64,000 nt of DNA, from positions 995,001 through 1,059,000 of the forward strand of contig NZ_CP159837.1 in the NCBI RefSeq assembly GCF_040564635.1, written 5' to 3'. Position 1 is the stretch's first letter, and each line of letters opens with the position of its first letter. The translations under genes were made by a program, and so were the position numbers. Shown here in pieces: positions 24,183 through 33,730 of this stretch. The stretch comes from Planktothricoides raciborskii GIHE-MW2. Lineage in GTDB: Bacteria; Cyanobacteriota; Cyanobacteriia; Cyanobacteriales; Laspinemataceae. The notes under the pieces are model-generated. The model was given only the letters and a program-made list of their open reading frames with translations. It did not search any database and was not told the origin of the DNA.

Positions 24183-24656
24183 ATGATTAAATCTTGGATG
24201 GCGATCGCGGCAATAACTGTTTTAGTAGCGATCGCGGTAAATCGACTAAATGTGGATGATGTTCGCTGGTTTAATCGGCTACAACGACCAAAATGGCTGA
24301 CTTTTGAACGCTTAATTCCTTTAATTTGGACAATTATTTTTATTTGCGGGGCTTGGTCAGCGGTGATTGTGTGGGAAAGCCGCCCTGGAACCCTAAGAAC
24401 TTGGGTATTTATGGCCTTTTATTTAGGGTTAGAAATGGTGACAATTGCCTATACTCCCGTGATGTGTAAACTCCAAAGTTTAAAAGCCGGAACAATTATT
24501 GGGGGAACCGGGGCAATTTTAAGTGTAATGTTAGCGGTCAGCGTTTTTCCGGTGTCTTCTTGGGCATCTATTTTACTCTTGCCTTATGTGCTTTGGAGTC
24601 CCATTGGTACTTATACAACTTGGGCAATGATTGGGTTAAATCCTGATAGTGAATAA
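24183..24656 (+). CDS. TspO/MBR family protein
   Basis: 157 residues with five membrane segments. RPKWLTFERLIPLIWTIIF near residue 40 and LLPYVLWSPIGTYTTWAMIG with LNP near the end match the tryptophan-rich sensory protein TspO (translocator/benzodiazepine-receptor family), which binds tetrapyrroles and sterols in membranes. The sequence is diverged: some of the usual Trp residues are replaced. Follows the secreted hypothetical by 79 bases on the same strand. Confidence 0.75.
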   Translation: MIKSWMAIAAITVLVAIAVNRLNVDDVRWFNRLQRPKWLTFERLIPLIWTIIFICGAWSAVIVWESRPGTLRTWVFMAFYLGLEMVTIAYTPVMCKLQSLKAGTIIGGTGAILSVMLAVSVFPVSSWASILLLPYVLWSPIGTYTTWAMIGLNPDSE

Positions 24657-24719
24657 GCATCTATTAATGTTATTCTTTATTGGTTATTTTTTACAGCGTT
24701 TTTCATCTGAATAGAATAA

Positions 24720-24795
24720 GTAAGGGCGAAGCATGACCGGATTAAATGTCTGCTTTTAAGCCACAAATATCTGCGGTCATGCTTCGCCCCTACGA
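24720..24795. repeat. GTAAGGGCGAAGCATGACCG inverted repeat
   Basis: The ends pair (GGGCGAAGCATGACCG with CGGTCATGCTTCGCCC) around a 40-base spacer: one member of the GTAGGGGCGAAGCATTCGGG palindrome family. Confidence 0.8.
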
Positions 24796-24900
24796 AAATT
24801 TGTGGTTTAGCAACCTGAAAACCGCTGTATTCGGCTCGGCAAACAACAAACAACAAACAACCAATAACCAATAACCAATAACTATTAGATAAAAGTTCTT

Positions 24901-25752
24901 TTAATTTCTACCTTCTTCTTCTTGCTGTTCGTGTTCGACGACAAAAACATTAGAATAAAGGTTGGCAATAATTTGTTGGCCGTGCTGAGTTAAGGAGAGA
25001 TAACTTAAAGCATCTTTGACATAAGGATAAACCCCATGCCAATAAAACTTAGCATAATTTTTTCGCAAGTCTCCGGGATGCCGATACCCTAAAGCTTTGT
25101 TGGTTCCGGTTTCTTCAAATTCATAAAATAATGCGCCAATTTTCTTTAAATAACGGGGATCGCTGAGTTGACCAATTAAATCAGCGGCTCGGACTAACCC
25201 CGGAGAGTTGATGGTATCTTGATGATCTTCGGCTTTGGGAACGGGAAAACGAGTCAGTTCTATATTTTGTTTAATTAATTCCGCATCGATTAATTTATGA
25301 CCGCCAAATCTTTCATCAATAAACAGTTTCGCCCGGTCTACATGATAAGGAGTTAAGCTGGCATCGGATGCCCCCGGTTGAAGATAAACCATGTCGCCAT
25401 TTTTTCCGGTGGCATAATATCCGTTTTTATCTTGGCGACAAACTCCCTTGACATAGCCGATGTCATGGCAGACTAAGGAAATAATATAGTGTAACCAATC
25501 TTCGCAGGAAATGCCCCCTTCCCGAATATGTTTTCCTCGGAGAATTTCCTGACCCACTAGGGTGACTAAAATGGTGTGTTCGACATTATGGTATAAGGCG
25601 TCACTATTGGCAATATTTTCTAAGGCCATAGACCCAGCCCAGGCAATAATTTCCGCATAGTCTGGTTTGTAGCCTCCGTAGGTTCGACGGTAGCCATCTT
25701 GGATTTTTTGCACAAAGGAGTCAATCAGTAGTTCAGTCGCGTTAAAAAACAT
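24901..25752 (-). CDS. HD-domain metal-dependent phosphohydrolase
   Basis: 283 residues from the ATG at 25752 (MFFNATELLIDSFVQ). The frame goes on to 25842, but its first 30 residues look non-coding. The HD motif is clear: DALYHNVEHTILVTLVGQEI and later LVCHDIGYVKGVCRQD give the H...HD metal ligands, and PYHVDRAKLFI a further His. It resembles the Npun_R2479-type HD metalloproteins of cyanobacteria. Some HD proteins cleave cyclic nucleotides; the substrate here is not known. Ends with a Glu/Gln-rich tail. Transcribed alone. Confidence 0.85.
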   Translation of the reverse strand: MFFNATELLIDSFVQKIQDGYRRTYGGYKPDYAEIIAWAGSMALENIANSDALYHNVEHTILVTLVGQEILRGKHIREGGISCEDWLHYIISLVCHDIGYVKGVCRQDKNGYYATGKNGDMVYLQPGASDASLTPYHVDRAKLFIDERFGGHKLIDAELIKQNIELTRFPVPKAEDHQDTINSPGLVRAADLIGQLSDPRYLKKIGALFYEFEETGTNKALGYRHPGDLRKNYAKFYWHGVYPYVKDALSYLSLTQHGQQIIANLYSNVFVVEHEQQEEEGRN

Positions 25753-26303
25753 ATTTTTTGACAACGAGAAATTGTGACGATAGACGATCGCAGAGGCGAG
25801 ACCTTTCCCTTTTTTTGGGTGATACCAAATTCGCTGGCTCAATAAACCATTTTATTATAATCCCCTAAAATACTTATGGATTCCCGCTTTCGCGGGAATG
25901 ACATATTACTTTATCAGTGGGTTTTGCGAACCGTATTTGGTACGGTTTATTCGGGAAATTATGCCATCTCTGGATCTAATTTAACAGAGAAACTGTGATG
26001 CCGGTTTGGTGGGATTGGGGGTTGGGGTCTTTACCCCTCAATTGCCCGATCGCCCATAGCGTCCCGTAGGAAATCGCCTCTTGCTTCTGGGATGGCTTTA
26101 CTGGTTGTTCAACCAGCCACTTGACACTGTTGAAAGCCGACGAAGAATCCCTACCCGATTTACTGGGCGATCGCCTCTAAGTTTTTCTGCTTACGGCAAT
26201 CGATGCCAGACGGCACAGGACTGAATATGAACAATCTAAAATTTTGGCAACTTTTCTTTACATTACGTTAATATTAGTTACATGGTCGTCAAGGGAAAGA
26301 ATC
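25753..26303. other. Gene-free region between HD hydrolase and RND operon
   Basis: Between divergent genes. It holds a GATTCCCGCTTTCGCGGGAA hairpin (near 25876), three GCGATCGC-type sites and two GATTTCCTACGGGACGC relatives. Nothing codes. The promoter of the RND operon should lie in the last 100 bases before 26304. Confidence 0.55.
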
Positions 26304-28235
26304 ATGGGCTATGAATCTTTATCAAATCTAGAAGACGCAGTTAAAGAGGATCCTAAGCGTCAGGAAACTGCCGATTCCGCGATAGCGGAGGCTTTTGCGA
26401 ATCGCACTGAGGATCTAGCCGCAACATCCGAGATTGATGGGGATGAAATAGGCGATTCCCTACCGGGATCCGCTTTGCGCCATCGCGCCGCTGATGTAGC
26501 GGAGGATGAAGACGAAGCGGAGGATGAAGTCGAGAAAAAATCAGAATGGTTGTTACGATCGCTGCCGACAATGGCGGTAGGCATCGTCATTGGGGTGGCG
26601 ATCGCCCTTGGTGGCATGGGTTTTGCCGATACAGGTAAGGGTAATGCCCCCGCAACTAATTCCGATGGGAAAGTGGCTGCTGCCGGTGCAACCGGGGCAG
26701 CACAAGTAAACCTTCCAGGAGCCAGCCAAACTGTCACCGTGGCAGGGGTGAAAAGCGATCGCATTGCGCGAGCCCTGGAAGCCACTGGAACGGTTCAAGC
26801 CTTAGATTTGCTGCCGATTTTGCCCCAATCTCCTGGCTTACAAATTCAACAAGTTTTAGTCGATGAAGGGGATTTTGTCACCGCTGGTCAAGTCATGGCC
26901 ATTTTGGATGACTCCGTAGTGCGATCGCAGATATTAGATGCCCAAGCCCAGGTAGAATCCCTGCGTTCTAGCCAAATCCAAACCGAAGCCGGGGTATGGC
27001 AGGCGAAATCCGCTTTGGAACAAGCGCAAGCCGGTGAAAGCGAGGCACAGGCAGCAATTTCCCAAGCACAGGCGGCGAAATCAGAAGCGGAAGCAGGACT
27101 AAGAAGCGCGATCGCTGCCAAGTCGGAAGTTGAAGCCGCCCTAGCTGGAGCACAAGCGGCGAAAGTGGAAGCCGAAGCCGGACGAGCGCAAGCGGTGGCC
27201 AATCTTGCCAGAGCCAAAGCCGAATTAGCCCAAGCAGAACGGGAGTTACAACGCTATCAATCATTAGCCAGTGCGGGCGCCATTTCTCAACAAGAACTCG
27301 ATAACCGCCTGACTACAGTGGAAAATGCCCTGGAAGCGGTGCGGGTGGCGGAGGCCAATATTAAAAGTGCCGATGCCCGAATTCAAAGCGCCGTGGCTAA
27401 TATCAGCAGTACCGAAGCGCGGGTCAAGAGTGTCGAATCCAATGTCAGCAGTGCCGCCGCCAGAGTAGAAAGTGCCGTGGCTAACATTCGTAATGCCGAA
27501 GCCCGACTGGAAAGAGCCGCAGCCAACGTCACCAGCGCTCAGTCCCAGGTAGAAAGCGCCCGCGCTACGGTCAACAGTGCGGCGGCCAATGTTATAAGCA
27601 GTCAAGCCAGGGCAGAACAAGTCCAAACTCAGGGCGATCGAACCCTGGTTCGGGCTCCCGCCAGTGGCATTGTGGCCGAACGAATTGCCCGCGTGGGGGA
27701 TGTCACCAGTGGCTCTGGCAAACTTTTTTCGATTATTGCTAATGGTGAGTTAGAACTCCATGTCAAAGTCCCGGAAACCCAGTTACCTCTGGTCAAAATT
27801 GGCGCTAGTGTCAAAGTGACATCGGATGCAGACTCGCGAATTGACCTACAGGGAACCGTGCGAGAAATTTCCCCTTTGATTGATGCCAATAGTCGTCAAG
27901 CCACGGTCAAGGTTAGTTTACCAAGTAGCGATTTGTTGCGATCGGGGATGTTTTTGCGGGCGGCTTTAACCACCAGTACCACGGAGGGATTAATTGTCCC
28001 GGCAAAAGCTGTGTTACCTCAAGCCGATGGCAGTTCGATTGTTTATCGCCTTAAGGACAACGACATCGTAGAAGCACAACCTGTTCAGGTTGGTCAAGTC
28101 ATTAACGCTGTGGGTAATGACCTATCCAAGGCCACTATAGAAATTCAGTCGGGTTTAGAGGTAGGCGATGCCATTGTAGTTGATGGGGCGGCTTTTGTGA
28201 AAAATGGCGATCGCGTCAAAGTAGTTGATAATTGA
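26304..28235 (+). CDS. RND efflux periplasmic adaptor (HlyD/MFP family)
   Basis: 643 residues from the ATG at 26304 (MGYESLSNLED), chosen because GGGAAAG precedes it; a frame 20 codons longer has no such site. An acidic cytoplasmic N-terminus of about 85 residues precedes one membrane anchor (LPTMAVGIVIGVAIALGGMG). A lipoyl-type half follows (VDEGDFVTAGQVMAILDDSV), then a very long Ala/Glu-rich hairpin of about 240 residues, the second lipoyl half (TLVRAPASGIVAERIARVGD) and beta-barrel domains. It links the inner-membrane pump to an outer-membrane channel. It is 93 bases upstream of its RND pump. The N-terminal extension contains GATTCCGCGATAGCGGAGGC-like repeats, so it may be partly repeat-derived. 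Confidence 0.9.
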   Translation: MGYESLSNLEDAVKEDPKRQETADSAIAEAFANRTEDLAATSEIDGDEIGDSLPGSALRHRAADVAEDEDEAEDEVEKKSEWLLRSLPTMAVGIVIGVAIALGGMGFADTGKGNAPATNSDGKVAAAGATGAAQVNLPGASQTVTVAGVKSDRIARALEATGTVQALDLLPILPQSPGLQIQQVLVDEGDFVTAGQVMAILDDSVVRSQILDAQAQVESLRSSQIQTEAGVWQAKSALEQAQAGESEAQAAISQAQAAKSEAEAGLRSAIAAKSEVEAALAGAQAAKVEAEAGRAQAVANLARAKAELAQAERELQRYQSLASAGAISQQELDNRLTTVENALEAVRVAEANIKSADARIQSAVANISSTEARVKSVESNVSSAAARVESAVANIRNAEARLERAAANVTSAQSQVESARATVNSAAANVISSQARAEQVQTQGDRTLVRAPASGIVAERIARVGDVTSGSGKLFSIIANGELELHVKVPETQLPLVKIGASVKVTSDADSRIDLQGTVREISPLIDANSRQATVKVSLPSSDLLRSGMFLRAALTTSTTEGLIVPAKAVLPQADGSSIVYRLKDNDIVEAQPVQVGQVINAVGNDLSKATIEIQSGLEVGDAIVVDGAAFVKNGDRVKVVDN

Positions 28236-28290
28236 TAATTGATAATTGATAATTGTCAATTATTAATTATTAATTATCAATTAATGCCAA
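28229..28290. repeat. TTGATAATTGATAATTATCAA palindromic repeat
   Basis: GATAATTGATAATT repeats about four times and then turns into the complementary TAATTATTAATTATC, giving a long AT-only hairpin between adaptor and pump genes. It may act in mRNA stability; it is not followed by a T-run. Confidence 0.7.
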
Positions 28291-28328
28291 CCACCAACAA
28301 TCAACCACCAACCACCAACAAATAATAA

Positions 28329-31300
28329 ATGTCATTTAATATTTCTGCTTGGTCGATTAAAAAACCCGTCCCGGTCTTGGTCATGTTTATGATCATGACC
28401 GTTGTTGGCTTAATGTCCTTTGGTCGATTGGGCATTGATTCTAATCCCAATATTGATATCCCGATAGTCAGTGTCACTGTCACCCAACCAGGGGCAGGCC
28501 CGGTAGAGTTAGAATCCCAAGTCACGAAAAAAGTTGAAGACGCGGTGGCGGGCTTGGGTAATATTGACGAACTGAGTTCAACAGTCACCGATGGGGTTTC
28601 TACCACGGTGATTAATTTTGTCTTGGGAACGGATACCGATCGCGCCACCAATGATGTTCGCAATGCGGTTTCCCAAATTCGTCAAGAATTGCCCCAAGAT
28701 GTGAATGACCCGATCGTGCAACGGTTGGAATTTGCCGGTGGGCCAATTATGACTTACGCGGTGGTGTCGGAGCGGCGATCGGTCGAAGAACTGAGCGATT
28801 TAACCGATCGCACCATCGCCCGCGCCTTATTACAAGTATCTGGTGTGGCACAAGTCAATCGCTTAGGTGGATCTGACCGAGAAATTCGGGTGAATTTAAA
28901 CCCCAAACGGTTGCAAGCCTTGGGCATCACTGCCACCGATGTGAATAATCAAATTCGGGCGTTTAACATTAACTTACCCGGTGGGCGATCGGACAGTGCC
29001 GGAGTCGAACGCAATATTCGCACCCTGGGGTCTGCCCCCACCGTGGACACCCTGAAAAGCTACGGCATTATCTTACCCAGTGGGGAGTCAGTTCCCTTGG
29101 AAAGTTTAGCGCAAGTCGAAGATGGGGTAGCGGAAATTCGCCAATCCGCTCGCTATAATGGTCAACCCGTAGTCACGTTCTCCGTATTGCGGAGTAGTGG
29201 CAGCACCTTAGTCAGCGTAGAAGAAGGGGTGCGCGAGGCAGTGGCGGAATTAGAAAAAACCCTGCCGGAAGATATTAAATTAGAGTTAATCTTTACCCGT
29301 GCCAACTCCATTCGCGAATCCTATCAAGCCTCCATTGATTCTTTGATTCTCGGATGTGTACTCACTACTATAACGGTCTGGATATTTTTACGAGATTGGC
29401 GAGCCACTTTCATTACTGGCGCTGCCTTGCCTTTGTCGATTATTCCCACCTTTGCGGTGATGCAAGCCCTCAACTATACCCTCAATGGGATGACCTTACT
29501 GTCCCTATCTTTAGCGGTGGGTAACTTGGTGGATGATGCCATCTGCATGATTGAAAATATCGACACTCACCTAAATATGGGCAAACGTCCCTTTCAGGCG
29601 GCCCTGGATGCCGCATTGGAAATCGGGTTAGCGGTGGTGGCGACCACCGCGACCATTGTGGCGGTATTTTTGCCCGTAGCATTTATGGGTGGAGTTCCTG
29701 GCCAATTTTTCCAACCCTTTGGGGTGACATTTGCCGTTTCTACCATGTTTTCCACCCTGGTCGCTACCACGGTCGTTCCCATGCTGAGTGCCTATTTGCT
29801 CAAAAGTAAACCCCTCGTAGGGGCGAAGCATTCGGGCAAATCATCTCTGAATCACAACCAAGAATTGACGCCCCGAATGCTTCGCCCTCTCTCGGAGGCA
29901 GGGGAGCAGAGGATCGCAGGGGCGGAGGAGTGTGGGAGTGTGGGAGTGTGGGAAGCCGCCATCGAAGGAAATTCCCCCTCTTCCCCCTCTTCCCCACACC
30001 CCACACCCTACACCCCACACCCTACACCCTATAAAATTCAGCCCTATCGATCGCTCCTCAGTTGGGCTTTGAAACATCGGATTACTACCTTATTAATTGC
30101 CATAGCCTTTTTTATCGGCAGTTTGCAGTTAGTCCCGTATATTCCTAAAGGGTTGTTTGACAACGGCGATATTGCTTTTAGTACCGTCAATATTGAATTA
30201 CCTCCCGGTTCCACATTGCAGGATACGGAAACCGTGGCGCAACGGACTACGGCATTGTTGCAGCAACATCCAGCGGTTAATACTATTTTGGAAACCGTCG
30301 GCGGTGGTGGCAGCGATCGCGGTGTGAATAAGGGTGTCCTCTATGTGAATTTAGTGCCTAAGAGTGATCGACCCATGTCTCAAAAAGAATTTGAGCAGGA
30401 AATGCGATCGCAATTTACGCAAATTCCGGGCGCCCGAATTAGTTTTGCATCTACAGGTGGGGCTGGTGGCCAAAGCAAGGATTTATCCATTGTCCTCAAA
30501 AGTAATAATCCCCAAGAACTGAAGATGGCGGCGGATGCGTTGGAAATTCAAATGCGGCAAATCCCCGGATTAGTAGAGGTTTCCTCTTCCGCTTCTTTGG
30601 TCAAACCAGAGATTTTGATTAAACCCGACCCCAAACGAGCCGCCGATTTGGGGGTTTCCGTACAGGCGATCGCCCGGACTGCCTCCCTAGCTACCATTGG
30701 CGACATTGAATCCAACCTAGCCAAATTTGATTTGAGCGATCGGCAAATTCCCATCCGGGTGCAGTTAGCCCAGGAATATCGCGACAATCTCGAACTGCTG
30801 AAAAACTTGCAAATCCCCAGCCAGCGGGGCACTTTAGTCCCCTTATCTGCGGTAGCCGATATTACCCTGGGCAGTGGACCGGCACAAATTCAGCGCTTTG
30901 ACCGATCTCGCCAAGTCACTCTGGCTGCCAACTTACAAGGGTTATCTTTAGGAGAAGCCCTCGAAGCAGTCCGCGCATTGCCCGCGATGAATCCGTTACC
31001 CTCCAGCGTAGAAGAACAACCTTCGGGAAATGCCGAAATTATGCAAGATATTTTCGGTCGTTTCTTAGGCGCACTTTCCCTAGCGGTACTTTGTATTTAT
31101 GCCATTTTAGTCCTGCTTTACAACAATTTCTTCCATCCTTTCACTATTTTGGTCGCCTTGCCGTTATCAATTGGTGGAGCGTTGTTAGCATTATTAATTA
31201 CCCAAAAAGAATTAGGGTTATTTGCCCTAATTGGGATTGTTTTGTTGATGGGATTGGTGACAAAAAATGCTATCTTATTAGTGGATTGTAGTTTGGCCAA

Positions 31301-31637
31301 CCAAGAGCAAGGATTAAAACAGTTTAAAGCGGTGTTAGAAGCGGGTGTTTCTCGCTTACGACCGATTTTTATGACCACTATTTCTACTGTAGCGGGAATG
31401 ATGCCCATTGCCTTAGAACTTGGCGCGGGGGGTGAGGTGCGTTCCCCAATGGCGATCGCTGTTCTTGGCGGCTTTTCCACTTCCACCCTACTAACTTTAG
31501 TGATCGTGCCGGTTTTATTCACTTATATTGATGGGTTCCAGCGGTGGTTTTTTGGTCTATTTACTGGTAAAAATCGGCGGCGTCGCTTAAAATCTGTAGC
31601 GAAAGCTAGGAAAAAACAGGTCAAACAGAATGCTTGA
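28329..31637 (+). CDS. RND multidrug-type efflux permease (HAE1/AcrB family)
   Basis: 1102 residues. SIKKPVPVLVMFMIMTVVGL starts the first membrane segment. SLAVGNLVDDAICMIENID carries the paired Asp residues of the proton relay (near 410), and the later LMGLVTKNAILLVDCSLAN is typical. Two large periplasmic loops and 12 membrane segments are as in AcrB. Usual length is about 1020-1060. The surplus lies in the cytoplasmic loop between the two halves (about 495-570), where a GTAGGGGCGAAGCATTCGGG hairpin and a CCCTACACC repeat are read as protein (GEQRIAGAEECGSVGVWEA, HPTPYTPHPTPY). Operon with the adaptor upstream. Substrate unknown. Confidence 0.92.
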   Translation: MSFNISAWSIKKPVPVLVMFMIMTVVGLMSFGRLGIDSNPNIDIPIVSVTVTQPGAGPVELESQVTKKVEDAVAGLGNIDELSSTVTDGVSTTVINFVLGTDTDRATNDVRNAVSQIRQELPQDVNDPIVQRLEFAGGPIMTYAVVSERRSVEELSDLTDRTIARALLQVSGVAQVNRLGGSDREIRVNLNPKRLQALGITATDVNNQIRAFNINLPGGRSDSAGVERNIRTLGSAPTVDTLKSYGIILPSGESVPLESLAQVEDGVAEIRQSARYNGQPVVTFSVLRSSGSTLVSVEEGVREAVAELEKTLPEDIKLELIFTRANSIRESYQASIDSLILGCVLTTITVWIFLRDWRATFITGAALPLSIIPTFAVMQALNYTLNGMTLLSLSLAVGNLVDDAICMIENIDTHLNMGKRPFQAALDAALEIGLAVVATTATIVAVFLPVAFMGGVPGQFFQPFGVTFAVSTMFSTLVATTVVPMLSAYLLKSKPLVGAKHSGKSSLNHNQELTPRMLRPLSEAGEQRIAGAEECGSVGVWEAAIEGNSPSSPSSPHPTPYTPHPTPYKIQPYRSLLSWALKHRITTLLIAIAFFIGSLQLVPYIPKGLFDNGDIAFSTVNIELPPGSTLQDTETVAQRTTALLQQHPAVNTILETVGGGGSDRGVNKGVLYVNLVPKSDRPMSQKEFEQEMRSQFTQIPGARISFASTGGAGGQSKDLSIVLKSNNPQELKMAADALEIQMRQIPGLVEVSSSASLVKPEILIKPDPKRAADLGVSVQAIARTASLATIGDIESNLAKFDLSDRQIPIRVQLAQEYRDNLELLKNLQIPSQRGTLVPLSAVADITLGSGPAQIQRFDRSRQVTLAANLQGLSLGEALEAVRALPAMNPLPSSVEEQPSGNAEIMQDIFGRFLGALSLAVLCIYAILVLLYNNFFHPFTILVALPLSIGGALLALLITQKELGLFALIGIVLLMGLVTKNAILLVDCSLANQEQGLKQFKAVLEAGVSRLRPIFMTTISTVAGMMPIALELGAGGEVRSPMAIAVLGGFSTSTLLTLVIVPVLFTYIDGFQRWFFGLFTGKNRRRRLKSVAKARKKQVKQNA
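29814..30036. repeat. Intergenic-type repeats inside the RND permease gene
   Basis: GTAGGGGCGAAGCATTCGGG, a 30-base loop, then CCCGAATGCTTCGCCCT, followed by GGGAGTGTG and CACCCTACACCCCA runs like those near 23257. The 223 bases stay in frame and fill the loop joining the two repeats of the pump. Confidence 0.85.
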
Positions 31638-31717
31638 GTAGGGGGCGGGTTCATGCCCGCCTTTACCCAGTTGTAGTTGTAGTTGTAGGTTGGGTAGAGC
31701 GAAACGAAACCCAACCT

Positions 31718-31870
31718 CCGCTCCTTTGTGTCCTTCGTGTCTTTGTGGTGAATCATTCATTATTGAAGGAATAATTTATATTTTAAGTTGTAGCAGTTTC
31801 CGCTCCTTTGTGTCCTTCGTGTCTTTGTGGTGAATCATTCATTATTAAAGCAATAATTTATATTTTAAAA
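31718..31870. repeat. 82-bp tandem duplication
   Basis: CCGCTCCTTTGTGTCCTTCG and the following 60 bases occur twice in a row (31718 and 31800) with only a few changes. The same TGTGTCCTTCGTGTCT phrase also occurs in the array at 21556 and 22008. Probably a mobile intergenic repeat that duplicated in place. Confidence 0.85.
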
Positions 31871-31881
31871 TGATCAAATGG

Positions 31882-32250
31882 TCATTGTTTCCATACGACT
31901 AAAATTACCCCATTGACAATCAAACTCAAGCCGAGAATACGAGTGAGGGGAATGGTTTCTTTGAAGATAAAATAACCCAGTACCACGGCAAAAACATAGC
32001 TGAGGGCAGTACATGGGCCAACAATACTCAGTTTGACGCGGGTGAGGACTAAAATATAGGCGATCGCGCCCAAACCGTAGCAAGTCAAACCCACCATTAA
32101 CTCTGGAATTGTCACGATATTTAATACATGAGTAAATAAATTACTCAGATTAACTTTTCCCAGTTTCAAAGCCCCAGACTTTAAAAAAAACTGTCCGGAT
32201 ACGTTAGCGATAATAGACATTAATAATAAGCAAAATTCGGCAAAATTCAT
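31882..32250 (-). CDS. Small EamA/SMR-type membrane transporter
   Basis: 122 residues with four membrane segments. Family-like phrases: ANVSGQFFLKSGALKLGKVN, then TRVKLSIVGPCTALSYVFAV, and FIFKETIPLTRILGLSLIVN near the C-terminus. It matches the half-size EamA/drug-metabolite transporters (as in ArnE-like lipid carriers or SMR pumps) that work as dimers. The following gene on the same strand is a glycosyltransferase; a link to lipid-linked sugar flipping is possible but not shown. Confidence 0.75.
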   Translation of the reverse strand: MNFAEFCLLLMSIIANVSGQFFLKSGALKLGKVNLSNLFTHVLNIVTIPELMVGLTCYGLGAIAYILVLTRVKLSIVGPCTALSYVFAVVLGYFIFKETIPLTRILGLSLIVNGVILVVWKQ

Positions 32251-32335
32251 AGAAATAAATATCTCTTTTTTTCGTGTTTTTTTGTGGTTACATTAAGCAA
32301 ATAAATACCAAAAAACCACTTATTCGGATTAAGCA

Positions 32336-32440
32336 AAGAAACCGGGTTTTTGTTGTGCTAATGTAGGGGCGAATGGCCATATAGCCTGACGGCATGGGCT
32401 CCGCAAGGACGCCCCTATGTTGCCAAAAAGAAACCTGGTT
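32336..32440. repeat. GAAACCGGGTTTTTG and TGTAGGGGCGAATGGCC repeats
   Basis: An AGAAACCGGGTTT half palindrome, a TGTAGGGGCGAATGGCCATA segment and a closing CGCCCCTA, ending in AAGAAACCTGGTTTCT. This is an example of both families nested together, between the EamA-type gene and the glycosyltransferase. Confidence 0.7.
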
Positions 32441-32458
32441 TCTGATGAAATTATACCA

Positions 32459-33391
32459 TTAATGCTTTGGTAAAGCATACGCCAGATAGACCATCCGTTT
32501 AAATTCCCTCCGACCGCGAGCCACTGAATCTAAAATTAACCCACAAGTTAAGCTTAAAAAAGCTAACAACATAATCGAAGCGGCCAAAATTGCCGTAGGA
32601 AATCTGGGTACTAATCCGGTTTCCAGAAAGGTGGCAATCACCGGAAAACCCAGTATCAAGGAAATGAGTGCCAAAACGATAGCAATGATACCAAAAAACA
32701 AGAAAGGCTGAATTTCTTTAAAAAGCAATAAAGCCGTTCCTAAGACACGAAATCCATCGGTAAAAGTTCTGAGTTTGCTACTTGAATCGGGATGTCTTTC
32801 TGTGTAAATCGTGGGTTCTTCCCCAAAGGGAATCCTTAATTCTAAAGCATGAATGGTTAACTCTGTTTCCGTTTCAAATCCACTGGATAAAGCGGGAAAA
32901 GATTTCACAAATCGATGGGAAAATACTCGATAACCGGACAGCATATCTTGTAGTTTAGCGCCAAACAGAAATTGCACGCAGCCGGTTAAAAATAAGTTGC
33001 CCGCCCGATGACCGGGACGAAAGGAAATAAAGTCCCCTGTGAGCGATCGCCTGATACCTACTACCATATCTAATCTTTCATTTAATAGACGTTGGATTAG
33101 TCGGGAAACTGCGGCGACTTCATAAGTATTATCCCCATCGGCCATAACATAAATATCCGCTTCAATATCCGCAAACATTCGCCGAATTACATTCCCTTTT
33201 CCCTTTTGGGGTTCAAAGCGGACGATTGCGCCCGCTGCTGCTGCTTGGGTGGCTGTATCATCCGTGGAACGGTTATCGTAAACATAAATCTTGGCTTCGG
33301 GAAGTACCGCCCGAAAATCATTGACCACTTGGGCAATGGTTAACCCTTCGTTATGGCAAGGGAGCAAAACCGCAATCTCCTTTTCTGTCAT
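32459..33391 (-). CDS. Family 2 glycosyltransferase (dolichyl-phosphate-sugar synthase type)
   Basis: 310 residues from the ATG at 33391 (MTEKEIAVLLPCHNEG); the upstream 19-codon extension lies in repeat DNA. The GT-A fold motifs are VLLPCHNEGLTIAQVV, YVYDNRSTDDT, and the metal-binding DGDNTYE. MLSGYRVFSHRFVKSF is typical of DPM1/GtrB-like enzymes that load a sugar on a polyprenyl phosphate. Two C-terminal membrane segments (FLFFGIIAIVLALISLILGF and ILAASIMLLAFLSLTCGLIL) anchor it. The sugar is not known. Confidence 0.88.
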   Translation of the reverse strand: MTEKEIAVLLPCHNEGLTIAQVVNDFRAVLPEAKIYVYDNRSTDDTATQAAAAGAIVRFEPQKGKGNVIRRMFADIEADIYVMADGDNTYEVAAVSRLIQRLLNERLDMVVGIRRSLTGDFISFRPGHRAGNLFLTGCVQFLFGAKLQDMLSGYRVFSHRFVKSFPALSSGFETETELTIHALELRIPFGEEPTIYTERHPDSSSKLRTFTDGFRVLGTALLLFKEIQPFLFFGIIAIVLALISLILGFPVIATFLETGLVPRFPTAILAASIMLLAFLSLTCGLILDSVARGRREFKRMVYLAYALPKH

Positions 33392-33730
33392 TTTTACCTC
33401 ATGTAGGGTTGATTCGCGAATCAACCCTACAATATATTTGTGGTTCACTTGAATAGAAAGCGCTGTAGGGGCGAATGGCCATTCGCCCCTACATGATTCG
33501 TTGCATCATATCAAGGGCTGCTATTACTCAGGATGATTAGTGCTGTTTCATTTATTAATTTTCTGTAATATTACTTAAGAAAAGTTATTACAATATAGTA
33601 GGGGCAAAGCATTCGCGTAACAATCTTGGCGATTCTCCAATCAAATTTCAGCGCGGTAAGCTTTGCCTTTACGGTGGGCGATCGCCGTTCAGGAAACGTC
33701 CCGTAGGGAATCGCCGAAAAATCATAACCG
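33392..33730. repeat. Hairpin repeats between divergent genes
   Basis: GGTTGATTCGCGAATCAACC (33408), GTAGGGGCGAATGGCCATTC and on (33466), and AGTAGGGGCAAAGCATTCGC (33597) paired with AAGCTTTGCC further on. These are three separate palindromes from families seen across the window. No gene. Confidence 0.75.
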
